Positions 21,770-33,442 of a stretch of DNA of 64,000 bases are shown here, in pieces. Position numbers and translations under genes: made by a program. The DNA is from Berberis thunbergii (taxonomy: Eukaryota; Streptophyta; Magnoliopsida; Ranunculales; Berberidaceae), in NCBI GenBank assembly GCA_003290165.1, contig QNQO01000506.1, forward strand, positions 1 to 64,000. Direction: 5' to 3'. How positions within the stretch are numbered: position 1 is the first letter of the stretch; every line of letters starts with the position of its first letter. The notes under the pieces are model-generated. The model did not search any database, was not told the DNA's origin, and saw nothing but the letters and a program-made list of their open reading frames with translations.

Positions 21770-24702
21770 TACCACTAGTCGTGCCTTATGTCGCTCAATA
21801 CTGCCATCCGAATTGTACTTGATTTTATAAACCCATTTGCTCCCAATGGGTTTCTTACCCGGTGGTAAATCCTCCACGGTCTATGTACCATTATCCTCCA
21901 ATGCTTGGATTTCCTCTTTCATGGCACTACGCCAGTTGACATCCTTTACCGCTTCAGAATACCCAGTAGGTTCACGACCTGCAGTCATAGCTGCGAGAAA
22001 ACGTCTGTGTTTCACAGTAAAGTTGTCACAATGTACATAATTAGTTATAGGATACGGAGTACCTGAGGTTCCTGAAGGGGGCGATGGCGACGGGACAGAG
22101 CCAAGTAGGCGAGTGGTGTGACAAATATAATTCTGCAAATGTCTGGGAGCCCGTCGATCCCTGGAAGTACGCTGGCCAGAACCAGAAGTAGTCATCGGTA
22201 ATGGGTCCGGCTCCACAGATGGTGTATCGACACAGACGCTCCCCCTGGCGTCCAATGTCGTGGTACTTAACTCAGAAGAGGCATCAATAACCAATGGTAT
22301 CCCGTCATCCACTGTGCCAGGTGCTGACTCTAACAAGGGATCATCGCTCATAGTAGGAGAATCAACAAATGGAAAGTTATCCTCACTAAAAACCACATCT
22401 CTCGAGACAAAGAATTTCTCGGTTTCTAGGTCATACAACCGCCAACCCTTCTTTCCGAAAGGATAACCCATAAGAGATACACCGTCGACTCCGAGGGGCA
22501 AATTTATCTGAATCACGAACTCTAGCATAACACAAACATCCAAAAACTCGAAACATGTTGTATGACGGGATACGACCAAATAGGAGCTCATAAGGTGTCT
22601 TTCCAGCCAAGATTGATGATGGAGTACGATTAATTAGATAAACAGCCGTCAAAATGCATTCTCCCCAAAACTGAATGGGAAGGTTAGCTTGAAATCTCAA
22701 AGCTCGAGCAACATTAAGTATATGTCGATGCTTTCTCTCTACTCGACCATTTTGCTGTGGCGTACCTATACATGAAGTTTGGTGCAAAATACCACAACCC
22801 TCAAAGTAGGATTTTAAACATGTAAACTCAGTTCCATTATCACTCCGCACAGTTTGAACATTAGTCCCAAATTGTCGACACACCATGACACAAAAATTCT
22901 TCAGCACACGACTCACTTCAGTCTTCTCAAGTAACAAATAAACCCAAACTGCCCGAGAATAATCATCCACAATTGTCAAGAAGTAAACCGCTCCGCAAGA
23001 GGAGGGAGTGCGATAAGAACCCCATACATCACAATGAATCAAAGAAAATGGCTCAGTTGCTTTAGTAGCACTAATAGAAAATACATCTCTTGTTTGTTTA
23101 GCTCTAAGACATATATCACAATGCAAATCAGAAACCCCACTAACATTAAATTTAGAAAATGATCCCATAACTCGATATGAAGGATGGCCAAGTCTTCGAT
23201 GCCATAATTCAGGTCCATTGTTGACGTCAACCTTGTAGGCCCGGACATTTGTCACACCACGTAGTATGTAGATCCCGTCGCAGTACTCACCCGCTCCAAT
23301 CAGGGTCCTCGAAGTGTAGTCCTGTATCACACATAACTTATTAGTAAGTGTGACAATATATCTTGTGTCATCAAGTAATTTGCCAACAGATAATAGATTA
23401 CAAGTCAATTGCGGAACAAATAAAACATTCCGCAATTCAATATTATTCCCGAGGATCACTGTCCCCTTTTTAGTTGCGGATGTATGTACACCATTTGGTA
23501 GCCCCACAAAGCAAGAATCTGCGACATCTTCGATATCAGTCAGCCATTCAATGCATCCTGTCATGTGATGCGAGGCCCCGGAATCAATAATCCATTCAGC
23601 CGAAGTCTTACCAGTAAGTTTATCAGCGTTTGCACACTTCTGGTTGCTTAACAAGCCGCGCAAAGTCTCCCATTGATCCTCACTCAGAGTACTCAGTCCG
23701 TGTTTGTCCCCATCAGTCAGTCCACCAGACGTGGTGTTTGCAGAGGATGCAAGTGCTGCGTTAGCCCTTGGAGCAATGCGACCACGTCCTGTCCCTCTAC
23801 GGCCAGCAGTACTGCGTCCTCCTTTCGGTCTGTCTCCCCACCATTCAAGATAGCCTATTAATCGGAAGCAGGAAGTCGACGCATGTCCCCCACGTCCACA
23901 ATTGCTGCACACATCAGTTTTACTCCTGCCGTCTGTCTCCCCACCACGGGATTGTGTTTGTGAATAAAACGCCACAGCGTTCTCACTTTTGTCATCTCGG
24001 TTTCGTGCAACATCGCGATGTCTCTCTTCGGTCACGTAAACACGATTCAGGTTGGGTAAAGGATCCAAGTTCAGAATTGTAGAACGAACAGTGCCAAAAA
24101 CCGAGTCTTCTAGCCCCATTAAAAACTGATGAACCTGCTCCTCCTCCCGTCGCTGAATCAGATTCGCAGTGATCTTGCACTTACATCCACTACAGTCACA
24201 CGTGAGAATCGGTTCGTAAATATTAATCTCATCCCACAACATCTTCATTCTCCCGAAATAGGCTGCCACACCCTGACCCTTTTGTTTACATTCAGCCAAT
24301 TCCGCTTTCATCTGCTGCAACCTTGGTCCATTGGCAACCGCAAAATCGCAGTTGAAGATCATCCCAAAGTTCTTTCACCATTTCCCGGTACGTTATGGTC
24401 GAACGTAGGGTCGGCTCAATGGTATTGAAGATCCATGCGACAAGCATGGAATTAATCATCCACCAATCTTCGATTTCCGAGTGATCTTCGGAAGGTTTTG
24501 TTATGGTTCCATCAACAAAACCCAATTTCTTCTTTGCCCGTAATGCGACTCGCACAACCTTTCCCCATTCTTCAAAGTTCGTGCCCTTTAACTGAACATG
24601 GGTCACGAGACTCCCTGGGTGATCTGCTGAGGTCAGTGTGTACGGCGTCATGCTTCCGTCAATCTTTTCTTTGTTCTTGTTACTGCCGGATCCGCCAGCC
24701 AT
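21770..24702 (-). pseudogene. Copia gag-protease-integrase polyprotein, truncated at start of RT
   Basis: Reading the minus strand from ATG at 24702: gag (GSLVTHVQLKGTNFEEWGK), zinc knuckle CSNCGRGGHASTSCF, protease WIIDSGASHHMTG, gag-pre-integrase LWHRRLGHPS, and integrase with CDVWGSYRTPSS, FLTIVDDYSRAVWVYLL, VRSDNGTEFTCL and GTPQQNGRVERKHRHILN. After the core comes the VFGCLCYARV block, a frameshift near 22480-22490, then GYPFGKKGWRLYDLE. The RT start ([40 protein letters not shown]) ends after about 50 residues. A Trp codon is a stop in NGT-stop-TVED near 21882. gag and protease frames overlap at 24292-24362, another frame change. No YVDD box remains, so transposition would need helpers. 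Confidence 0.88.
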
Positions 24703-24747
24703 GCCAGTTATTCAGACAAAATTGTTCACAAATTTGAGTCTGTAACT

Positions 24748-24761
24748 CTGCTCTGATACCA
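24748..24761 (-). other. Primer-binding site of Copia element 1
   Basis: TGGTATCAGAGCAG on the minus strand, directly inside the 5' LTR; complementary to the 3' end of initiator tRNA-Met. Confidence 0.85.
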
Positions 24762-25000
24762 TAAAAGTGCAGAGTGAACAACAATAGTTTTGTGTTTCTT
24801 TCTATCTCTCTGTCCCAATATGATTACATTGTATATATTTACAAACCAAACAAATGAAAAACAAACTACCCACTCCCACTTATTGTGCAGAAAACTACCC
24901 ACTGACTAGGAAGCACGTATCCTAATATAACCCACTGACTAGGATGCAATTTGTGCTGATAACTACCCACTCGTATCCTAATATAACTGATAATAGAAAC

Positions 25001-26411
25001 TCTGATTCTTGACAAAAATGAGAAGAGGATACCTTGCAAACACAAACAAAAAACCCACAATGGTAGCAACAACTGGTGATTACCCAAGAAGGGGACTACA
25101 AAAACCAACCAATTTTTTCCTCTTCTTCTTCATTGCAACTGTCCTTGAGGCTGAAATAACTAATATGATCAAAACCAAGTATCAGGTAAAATCCTAAAAA
25201 TGTATAGATATAGGAAAGTAAAGCGAAATTAAGAAAATGATACCTAGGAAGTTGAGATTAGGCACCCCAAATAAATGATGACAAACAAAGATAGGAGGGA
25301 AGTGGTGCGATGAAAGAACTTGGGAAATTAGGCTAATGATTCCAAACAATTTCAACCAGAATTCAAATCCATATTAGATCTAATGAAATGAACAAAAATT
25401 TCAACCAGAATTCAAATCCATATTACATAAACCATTCCAAAAAAAAAAAAAAAAAATTATTAATCTAACACATGTAACAAAAATTGTCTCGAGGAACAGT
25501 AGTTGCGCGTCTGTCATGTGAAACTTTTGTATTTCGAAAATTCCCTCGCCAATATTACCAATTTTCAAAACAACTCTTCATTTTTTTCCGTTATTCATCA
25601 CCATCGTGCACATGTGACCCACCAGACGCCTCTACCCTCCCTTTTTTCTCTCCCACCACCGCCCTCCCTATTTCCTCCCTCTGTTTAAACTCACCCGATT
25701 CAGCTCAACCCCACCGTGTTGCAACTCTGTGTGTGTGTTTGCGTGGGATATTGATGAAGAGGTAAGAGAGGACTGTATTGTATAGACAAAAACAGAGTTT
25801 GACCATGTGGGTTATCTCCAAAGGGCTTGGGCTTAAAATTTTCATGGCCCTATTGGGCTTGGACCTTGATAGCTTTATTGGGCTTTAGCTTATCAGTTTG
25901 GAACCTAAATTGTGTTAAACTATTTAACCCAAATCATGTATCTATATCAAAAATAAAATCATAAAAATGATACAAATTTTAGTTGATCTATTATTAAAAA
26001 AAAAAAATTTGATTGTATGCTCAATGGTTGCGACACCTTCATCATCATCAGCTCCAACTCCTTCAACAACCTCTCGCTCCCCGACGATACGTGTCGTCAT
26101 CCGCGCCAAGACCAAAGAGCTTCAAACTCTTCAGTAGCCTTCAAGAGGCACCCAATCCCTTTCGTCAATGCCTTCTTCCCCACAGCTAACACCACCACCA
26201 ATTGCCCCATCCCCTTCCTTTCTCACTACCCTGAATGAACCCACCACAACTATTGTCCCCTCCTTCATCTCTCTCTGTCTAAACTAAGTTATCTGCCACC
26301 ACCAAGACTGGCCGCCCCCTCCCATTTGATTCCCTCTATATTAAATTAGCCACCACCATCAACCCCTTTTCTCCCTTTGAATTCTCTGTCTAATGAAAAA
26401 GAAATGCATTT
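25001..26411. other. Intergenic DNA upstream of the LOG-like gene
   Basis: Contains a 28-base direct repeat (ATTTCAACCAGAATTCAAAT and following bases at about 25349 and 25397), an A-run at 25438-25456 and C/T-rich stretches at 25590-25690 and 26140-26390. Open frames here are low-complexity and match nothing known. Confidence 0.45.
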
Positions 26412-28410
26412 GAAATGGGCGAGGGAGGATGGAGCGCACCTGCAAGAGGTGACGTGGTAAAAAAAAAAAAAATGGGGGGAATCGAAAATTTGGGGGAGAA
26501 GGAGGGAAAATCGATAGATAAAGCTCTCCTCCCCTCCCCATTTTCCATCTTAGATAGAGAAGGCCCCCTCCCTCTCCTCCAAATGAAGCTCTCCCTCTCC
26601 ACCCTCTCCCATCATCGTCATCGACTCAAACGAAGGAGAAGAGAAGAAGCTCCCGAGGTAAGAGCTTCAATTTTTTTTTTTTTTTTTAATTTCAGCTTTC
26701 CAGATCTCTCACCCTCGTTGTTTAGGTTTAGGTTCGTCTTCGCTCCCGCCCTCTCTTTCGTTTTGTTGTTGATCGATCACGCGTTTGTACTTGAAATGCC
26801 TTTCGATCAATTTTGACCTAATTTTTAAGAATTGCTTACATGCATTTGGGGAAACTCAACCTAAATCCTCCTTCAAAAATTTCATCATTTTCTGTAGATA
26901 AATTTCAATTAAATCAATCACATGACCTAAGTTGCATCTGTATGACTTATATCTTCATCATGTAATACATAATGTTTGAATGTTTAGATATAGATTTTTA
27001 TATGCTTGCTCCTTTTGTTTTTGGTTAGGTATGGTACATTTGGTTTAACATGTATTTGTGTGATTCATCAGTTTTGTATGATTTTATTCACATAATTTGG
27101 TCATGTTTGGTGCAAGTATACAATACTTAATTGTTGGGGGATGCTACTTTTTTTACATCCACTTAAAATATGTATAAGGCAACGAAGTAGTTATTTGTTC
27201 ATTCAATCTGTCCGACAGTCGAGTATAAGTATGATTAATTCCACTTTATAATGCATTTAATCTCAGAATTAGGCTTTTAAGCTTATTTCGTCTAGTACAG
27301 AAGTAGAAGGATGTGGGGAGCTTATGTCAATGCTTTCCTTATTTCATGTATGACAGAAGTCGAGATGTGGGAAACTTAGTTTGACGTACATCAAATCATG
27401 TACTAGTATTTTGTTGAGGCAAGGTATTTTAGCAGGCCATAAAAAGAAGTCAAAGATAATTCAAATGTTAGTTATGTTGTTCTCTGGTTTCATCTTTAGT
27501 GCAGCACTTGTAATTCGCTTATGTTACTCACCCTACCTTTCTTTTCTTGGTTATATTTTGGTCACTTCCTATTCTATAGGCAAGTATGGTAGATTATGCA
27601 GACGGTGAGAGTTCTTCAGGACTAGAAGGTGACAATCAGGTTGCTTCAAACGTCAGTTTTTTGGCTCTAGATTTATCATCAGGCAGGTTGCTTCACCCTA
27701 CCTATCATTAAGCTTGTTGGGCTTTTACAAAAGACAGCTTGAAATTAGGAAATAAATGCTTTAAAAGATATTGGAAGCTTGCACTTTGATGCTAGCTAGG
27801 AGTGGGATTAAAAAGAATGCTTCAAGGCTTTAAGGAAGCTATCTTCTTCAAAGGCTTGAACCTACATAAATGGAAAATTTAACTCATTAGAAGATTGGGA
27901 CATGTATATTTTTGTATTTTTGACTAAGAAATTTGTCTTGTGGGGACCAACTGTTTTCTTCTTCTTTCTACTTTTGAAGCTTCCATTTATTGAATAAAAG
28001 AAGAAATAGATGAATGCTTGTGAAGGTTTCATGTTTGAACCATTAATGTCTCATAAGTAGTCCATCAGTTGAATACTAGTTGAAGTTGTGGTCTCATATA
28101 GGCATGTTGAATGGTGTAATTGAAATTGCTTCATGATTTTTAGCAATTACATGCATTTGTTGGTATTGAAATTCTCTGCATGAATTAGGATAACCAAAAA
28201 ACAAGTCCTGGGTCCCCAGATTCTTTGGATGAAGTACTTGGTGATTGTAGGAATGGAGGTAGTTCACCTGATTTTGCTATTGACAGGCCAGAAGTCAAGG
28301 TATCTCTATCTTGTTTGCATGACATACTACTTATATGGATCACATGAAACTGTTGTTTGTTGCTTTATTGTGTTATTGTTTATTATTATTATTAGTCATA
28401 CATAACTATG
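26412..28410 (+). repeat. Large inverted repeat, left arm (promoter-proximal part and first exons of LOG-like gene)
   Basis: About 2.0 kb matches the reverse complement of 31251-33255 nearly end to end. Landmarks in order on both arms: GAAATGGGCGAGGGAGG, a GT donor after CTCC[C/A]GAG, TTTGGTTTAACATGT, the frame GILAGHKKKSKIIQMLVMLF, and AGTCCTGGGTCCCCAGA (mutated on the other arm to TGAGTCCCCAGA). By eye the arms differ by roughly one base in 20-40 plus small indels. The arms are separated by about 2.8 kb. Confidence 0.93.
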
Positions 28411-30061
28411 ATAATGCATCCAATATGCACCTTCCACCAACAAAATATATGGCTATATGTATATCCTGATATACATCCAATATTCGGGGCGGACAGCCTC
28501 TGTCCAACCCAACAACTAGTTGTTTTGAAGCTGAAATGAAGCCTTCCAACCTAAAAACTTCTACATTCTGGCATTTTTCTATTGGAGCAAATTCTTATCC
28601 TCCATATATCCAAGTTATACATGTCATTGTTAGTTAGGCTCTACTGCTAATGTTAATTAACCCAACAGAGCTGATACCTTTGGTTGAGGAGATCGCATTT
28701 AGTCATCAATCTCAACATTTCTATGCAAACTACCTCTATCAACTTTGCAAATCTTCATGAAGAGTTTCTTTCAGCCAAAGACTGACACCTACTTTTGAAA
28801 AGACATATCTTGCTTTACGAGCAAGTTATTCTTCAAGCGGGAAGTGTTTGCATAGAAACAATGTATGACATGCTTTTATTTATCTCATAATCTTTAGTTC
28901 AATTTCTATGACTTTAGGATCTTCCTCTTCTTTATATTGGATGTTTTTGAAAAACTCATTGAGCAATTTGGTGTTGTTGAAAAGGTGAGGAAAGAGATAC
29001 AAAAATGCTACGAACTGATACACAGGCTTGGAAGAGGGGCCATCTACCTTGGTTCCTCTAGAATGGTAGATCATCCACATTATGTTCAGACACTAGAGTT
29101 GGCAAAAGAGGCAAGTAGTCCATGAATACTCTCCCTCATATTCCTAAGTTGATTGCTTTGACTAATTAAATTCAGACCCAAAAATCAATGAACATTTCAG
29201 ATGCAAGTATGTATCTCGACAACTATGATTTATCACATTAACATACAGATAGAAATGTGTTACAAGATTTTATGTGCAGTCCTTGTTATAGATTTCAAAC
29301 CTTTTGGATTGCACCACATGGACGGGAGCTAGTCCAGGTCTCATGGATGCTGCAACTAAAGGTGCTTTGCACGCAAACAAGTCAGTTGGTGGGTTCAAGA
29401 TAGGTAAAGAAGCCAACGAATGGACGAGCACGAACTTCCATCCATATCTGCCTTCTGAAACTTACCTTACATGCAGGTAATTAGCTTCCTATTATCATTT
29501 ATTCATCCTAGACTTTTTCTGTCCTATTTCAGAAATATTTGTTATGTATTTAAGTATTTCCTTATACTATCGTAAGAAATGTAAGTGTTCATGACAGTGA
29601 AGTATAAAACTCACTGACAAAAGGGTAAAAACATTGATCCTCATAATCTGCACTCAAAGCATAGGTTTTTTACTACAAGGAAACATGGCTTGGTCGATGC
29701 TGCAGTGAGGGCTACTGTGGGTGACAGGACTGCGGTAATTGCCCTACCGGGTGGCATTGGCACTCTAGATGCGATGTTCGAGATTCTTGCTCTGATTCAA
29801 CTAGAAAGGATTGGATCGAAACTACCTGTACCCTTCATTGTGATGAACTATGACTCGTTCTATTCAAAGTTACTGGCTTTCCTTGATGATTGTGAGGATT
29901 GGGGTACTGTCTCTAAAGGGGAGGTAGCATCACTGTGGAAGGTCTGCAATGGAAATGATGATGTTTTGGAGTACTTGGCAGAGTTCTATAATATTCAGCT
30001 GCGTGAAAGAAAACATGAAGTTGCACTCATGAGCGAGTGTAGAATTAGGCCATGTACTTGA
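27586..30061 (+). CDS. LOG-like / lysine-decarboxylase-like Rossmann protein (putative cytokinin-nucleotide phosphoribohydrolase family)
   Basis: Exon model: non-coding or leader exon ending 26657; 27580-27630 with ATG at 27586; 28189-28299; 28918-29110; 29292-29476; 29665-30061. Core blocks: FGVVEKVRKEIQKCYELIHR, GAIYLGSSRM, LLDCTTWTGASPGLMDAATK, VGGFKIGKE, ETYLTCRFFTTRKHGLVDAA, ALPGGIGTLDAMFEILALIQ and DCEDWGTVSKGEVASLWKVC. This is the TIGR00730-type Rossmann family, which includes LOG enzymes releasing free cytokinin bases. The RK pair (TTRKHGL) is kept, but PGGxGTxxE reads PGGIGTLDA: the expected Glu is Ala. The intron after 29110 starts with GC (GAG|GCAAGT). Exon 28918-29110 stays open only if one base near 28937 is extra. 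Functional status is uncertain. Confidence 0.78.
28411..28917. other. Intron of the LOG-like gene, outside the inverted repeat
   Basis: Unique sequence after the end of the left arm. It contains a nearly palindromic pair around 28735 and 28845 (CTATGCAAAC / GTTTGCATAG). No other feature seen. Confidence 0.5.
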
Positions 30062-30816
30062 CTGCCAAATATCTTGCTATAAATATGTATCTTTCACCGA
30101 ATGGATTACATCCAATTATTCTGTTTTCACCATTGAATGAACTTGAAAGTTTATTGGAAATTTAACTTTTGGTGTCACTAGAAGCTCTCTCTCTGCACTT
30201 GGCAATGATAGCGAATGGATTGGGAAACTGGAAAAGAAATCTAAAGATTTGAAATAAGATTATAGGAAATTGCAGCTTTCTTTGTTGGATGATGACTAAC
30301 TTTGTGTTCTCTACAGTTTTCTTTGGAATCATAATAAACTGGAGGTAGGTTACTAAATTTAGGATGACACATGTCAACCATCCACATTGAAAAGATGGAC
30401 ATGCAGGCGTATTTATGAAGCCTTACAGTGAGTTACTTTCATTCAAACTCGCAGAGGACCCGCTCCAATATTCAGGGAGAACAAGCCTGAAGTAATCTTT
30501 ACAAACCTGTAGCTTCCATAGAGTCTAAATGAAAACCTCTCTGTATCTTATATAAACTAGAGAAGGTAACAGGACTCTACAATTATCTGTTGAACAGATC
30601 TCCAATGAAAAATGAATCTTCAATTAAAAAGGCATTTATTGCAACAAATGAAAAACATCCTTGTGCAGTTCCATTATCTACTATGCAGAAAAAAAGGTTC
30701 CCAAAATTGCTCCTCCAGAAATTTACATAACCCAGAACACTAAAACTACAAGTTCACTCTGGAGAATTTCAAGAAGCAACTTGATGAATGAAATGTCAAT
30801 GACTGATTGGAGGAGA
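30062..30816. other. LOG-like gene 3' flank
   Basis: Probable 3' UTR for the first 100-200 bases, then AT-rich DNA with no recognised coding region. Confidence 0.45.
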
Positions 30817-31034
30817 TCACTTTTTTAGCTTTGGTAGTGATTGGCAGAAGATAGAAAAGTCCCTTGTGAGGTGATCTGGCAGTGGGAGTGCAAAGGGCAG
30901 GACGTTGAATGATTTCGTTCTGCTGCTTGTTGCAGATGGGTAAGCAAGTGCTGGTCGCTGCTTGTTCATCCTGTCCATGAAGAAAGAGAAGGCTCCAAAG
31001 GTGAGGCAGCTCTGCAGAAGAGCCTGTGGTGCAC
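30817..31034 (-). pseudogene. Terminal exon of a TIM17/TIM22/TIM23-family gene (HP30-like), isolated
   Basis: On the minus strand, after an acceptor TTTTTGTAG, the frame reads APQALLQSCLTFGAFSFFMD, RMNKQRPALA and a final FALPLPDHLTRDFSIFCQSL PKLKK. This resembles the C-terminus of plant HP30/TIM22-like proteins, preprotein and amino-acid transporter family members of organelle membranes. No upstream exon is found in the adjacent right arm of the inverted repeat. It therefore looks like a gene truncated by the inverted duplication or an isolated fragment. The family call rests on remembered C-terminal similarity and is moderate. Confidence 0.5.
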
Positions 31035-31250
31035 CTACAAAAATGATTTGTTCCAAATAAAGCTCGGCTCAGCAAACATATAACAATAAACTTTTTCAGT
31101 GTTGTCCTCAAGAAAATTTGTTATGAAATCAATAACTTGATAGATAATGCACGCTAAACAGGAGTAACAAGAACAATATGAAACACAAATTTCATCATAT
31201 AATCAAACATATTACATTAGGTACATAGTACAACATAAGGTACTTATTAG

Positions 31251-33255
31251 TCATAGTTATGTATGACTAATAATAATAATAAACAATAACACAATAAAGC
31301 AACAAACAACAGTTTCATGTGATCCATATAAGTAGTATGTCATGCAAACAAGATAGAGGTACCTTGATTTCTGGCCTGTCAATAGCAAAATCAGGTGAAC
31401 TGCCTCAATTCCTACAATCACCAAGTACTTCATCCAAAGAATCTGGGGACTCAGGACTTGTTTTTTGGTTATCCTAATTCATGCAGAGAATTTCAATACC
31501 AACAAATGCATGTAATTGCTAAAAATCATGAAGCAATTTCAATTACACCATTCAACATGCCTATATGAGACCACAACTTCAACTAGTATTCAACTGATGG
31601 ACTACTTATGAGACATTAATGGTTCAAACATGAAACCTTCACAAGCATTCATCTATTTCTTCTTTTATTCAATAAATGGAAGCTTCAAAAGTAACAGAAG
31701 AAGAAAACAGTTGGTCACCACAAGACAAATTTCTTAGTCAAAAACACAAAAATATACATGTGCCAATCTTCTAATGAGTTAGATTTTCCATCTTATTTAG
31801 GTTCAAGCCTTTGAAGAAGATAGCTTCCTTAAAGCCTTGAAGCATTCTTTTTAATCCCACTCCTAGCTAGCATCAAAGTGCAAGCTTCCAATACCTTTTA
31901 AAGCATTTATTTCAAGTTGTCTTTTGTAAAAGCCCAACAAGCTTAATGATAAGGTAGGGTGAAGCAACCAGCCTGATGATAAATCTAGAGCTAAAAGACT
32001 GACGTTTGAAGCAACCTAATTGTCACCTTCCAGTCCTGAAGAACTCTCACCATCTGCATAATCTACCATACTTGCCTATAGAATAGGAAGTGACCAAAAT
32101 ATAACCAAGAAAGGAAAGGTAGGGTGAGTAACATAAGCGAATTACAAGTGTTGCATTAAAGATGAAACTAGAGAACAACATAACTAACATTTGAATTATC
32201 TTTGACTTCTTTTTATGGCCTGCTAAAATACCTTGCCTCAACAAAATACTAGTACATGGTTTGATGTATCAAACTAAGTTTCCCACATCTCGATCGACTT
32301 CTGTCATATATGAAATAAGGAAAGCATTCACATAAGCTCCCCACATCCTTCTACTTCTGTACTGGACGAAATAAGCTTAAAAGCCTAATTCTGAGATTAA
32401 ACGCATTATAAAGTGAAATTAGTCATACTTATACTCGACTGTCGGACATATTGAATGAACAAATAACTACTTCGTTGCCTTAGACATATTTTAAGTGGAT
32501 GTAAAAAAAGTAGCACCCCCCAACAATTAAGTATTGTATACTTGCACCATACATGACCAAATTATGTGAATAAAATCATACAAAACTGATGAATCACACA
32601 AATACATGTTAAACCAAATGTACCATACCTAACCAAAAACAAAAGGAGCAAGCATATAAAAATCTATATCTAAACATTCAAACATTATGTGTTACATGAT
32701 GAAGATATAAGTCATACAGATGCAACTTAGGTCATATGATTGATTTAATTGAAATTTTTGAAGGAGGATTTAGGTTGAGTTTCCCCAAATGCATGTAAGC
32801 AATTCTTGAAAATTAGGTCAAAATTGATCGAAACATCTAAAGAACGAAAGGCATTTCAAGTACAAACGCGTGATCGATCAACAACAAAATGAAAGAGAGG
32901 GTGAGAGCGAAGATGAACCTAAACCTAAACAACGAGGGTGAGAGATCTGGAAAGCTGAAATAAAAAAAAAATTGAAGCTCTTACCTCTGGAGCTTCTTCT
33001 CTTCTCCTTCGTTTGAGTCGATGACGATGATGGGAGAGGGTGGAGAGGGAGAGCTTCGTTTGGGGGAGAGGGAGGGGGACCTTCTCTATCTGAGATGGAA
33101 AATGGGGAGGGGAGGAGAGCTTTCTCTGTCGATTGAAAATGGGGAGAAAGCTCCCCATTCCCTCCTTCTCCCCCAAATTTTCGATTCCCCCCATTTTTTT
33201 ATTTTTTTACCACGTCACCTCTTGCACGTGCGCCCCACCCTCCCTCGCCCATTTC
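31251..33255 (-). repeat. Large inverted repeat, right arm (reverse copy of the LOG-like 5' region)
   Basis: Reverse complement of 26412-28410. It includes copies of the first exon with its GT donor, the 27580 exon (at about 32054-32010, where the start codon and GDN-Q context are still visible but altered) and the 28189 exon (about 31476-31366). The CT-rich segment that would lie at the transcription start is also present (33010-33190). Transcription from this copy would run leftwards, antisense to the LOG-like gene's 3' half. Confidence 0.93.
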
Positions 33256-33442
33256 CTCGACATCTAGAATTACTCTTTAAATTTATCGCAATTACTCTTT
33301 CCATTTTATTAGCCACGTGGTACAAGTGAATTCATTTGTACAAGCCATAGTAAAAAATGTCATTTTTGGGTTATTTTTTTATTAGTATATATAAATAATA
33401 AAACTTATAAATTAGTTTAATTTTATTTTTTATGTTTACATT

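Larger units (their letters stand above)
21596..24995 (-). mobile_element. Copia LTR retrotransposon, RT/RNase H deleted
   Basis: The element runs on the minus strand. LTRs at 24762-24995 (5') and about 21596-21762 (3') share near-identical sequence; the 3' copy lacks about 70 internal bases. Both ends border GAAAC (24996-25000, 21591-21595), a 5-bp target duplication. The LTR ends are TA...TA, not TG...CA. A primer-binding site TGGTATCAGAGCAG touches the 5' LTR, complementary to initiator tRNA-Met as usual for Copia. At 3.4 kb the element is shorter than complete Copia copies because coding sequence stops at the start of reverse transcriptase and runs straight into the 3' LTR. Confidence 0.9.

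Noticed and set aside
24129..24428. Plus-strand frames across the Copia 1 polyprotein
   Set aside because: These are antisense shadows of gag and protease on the minus strand.
27381..27608. 75-codon frame with a hydrophobic segment, repeated at 32047-32244
   Set aside because: It lies in the intron before the LOG-like start exon and appears twice only because of the inverted duplication; no independent sign of coding.
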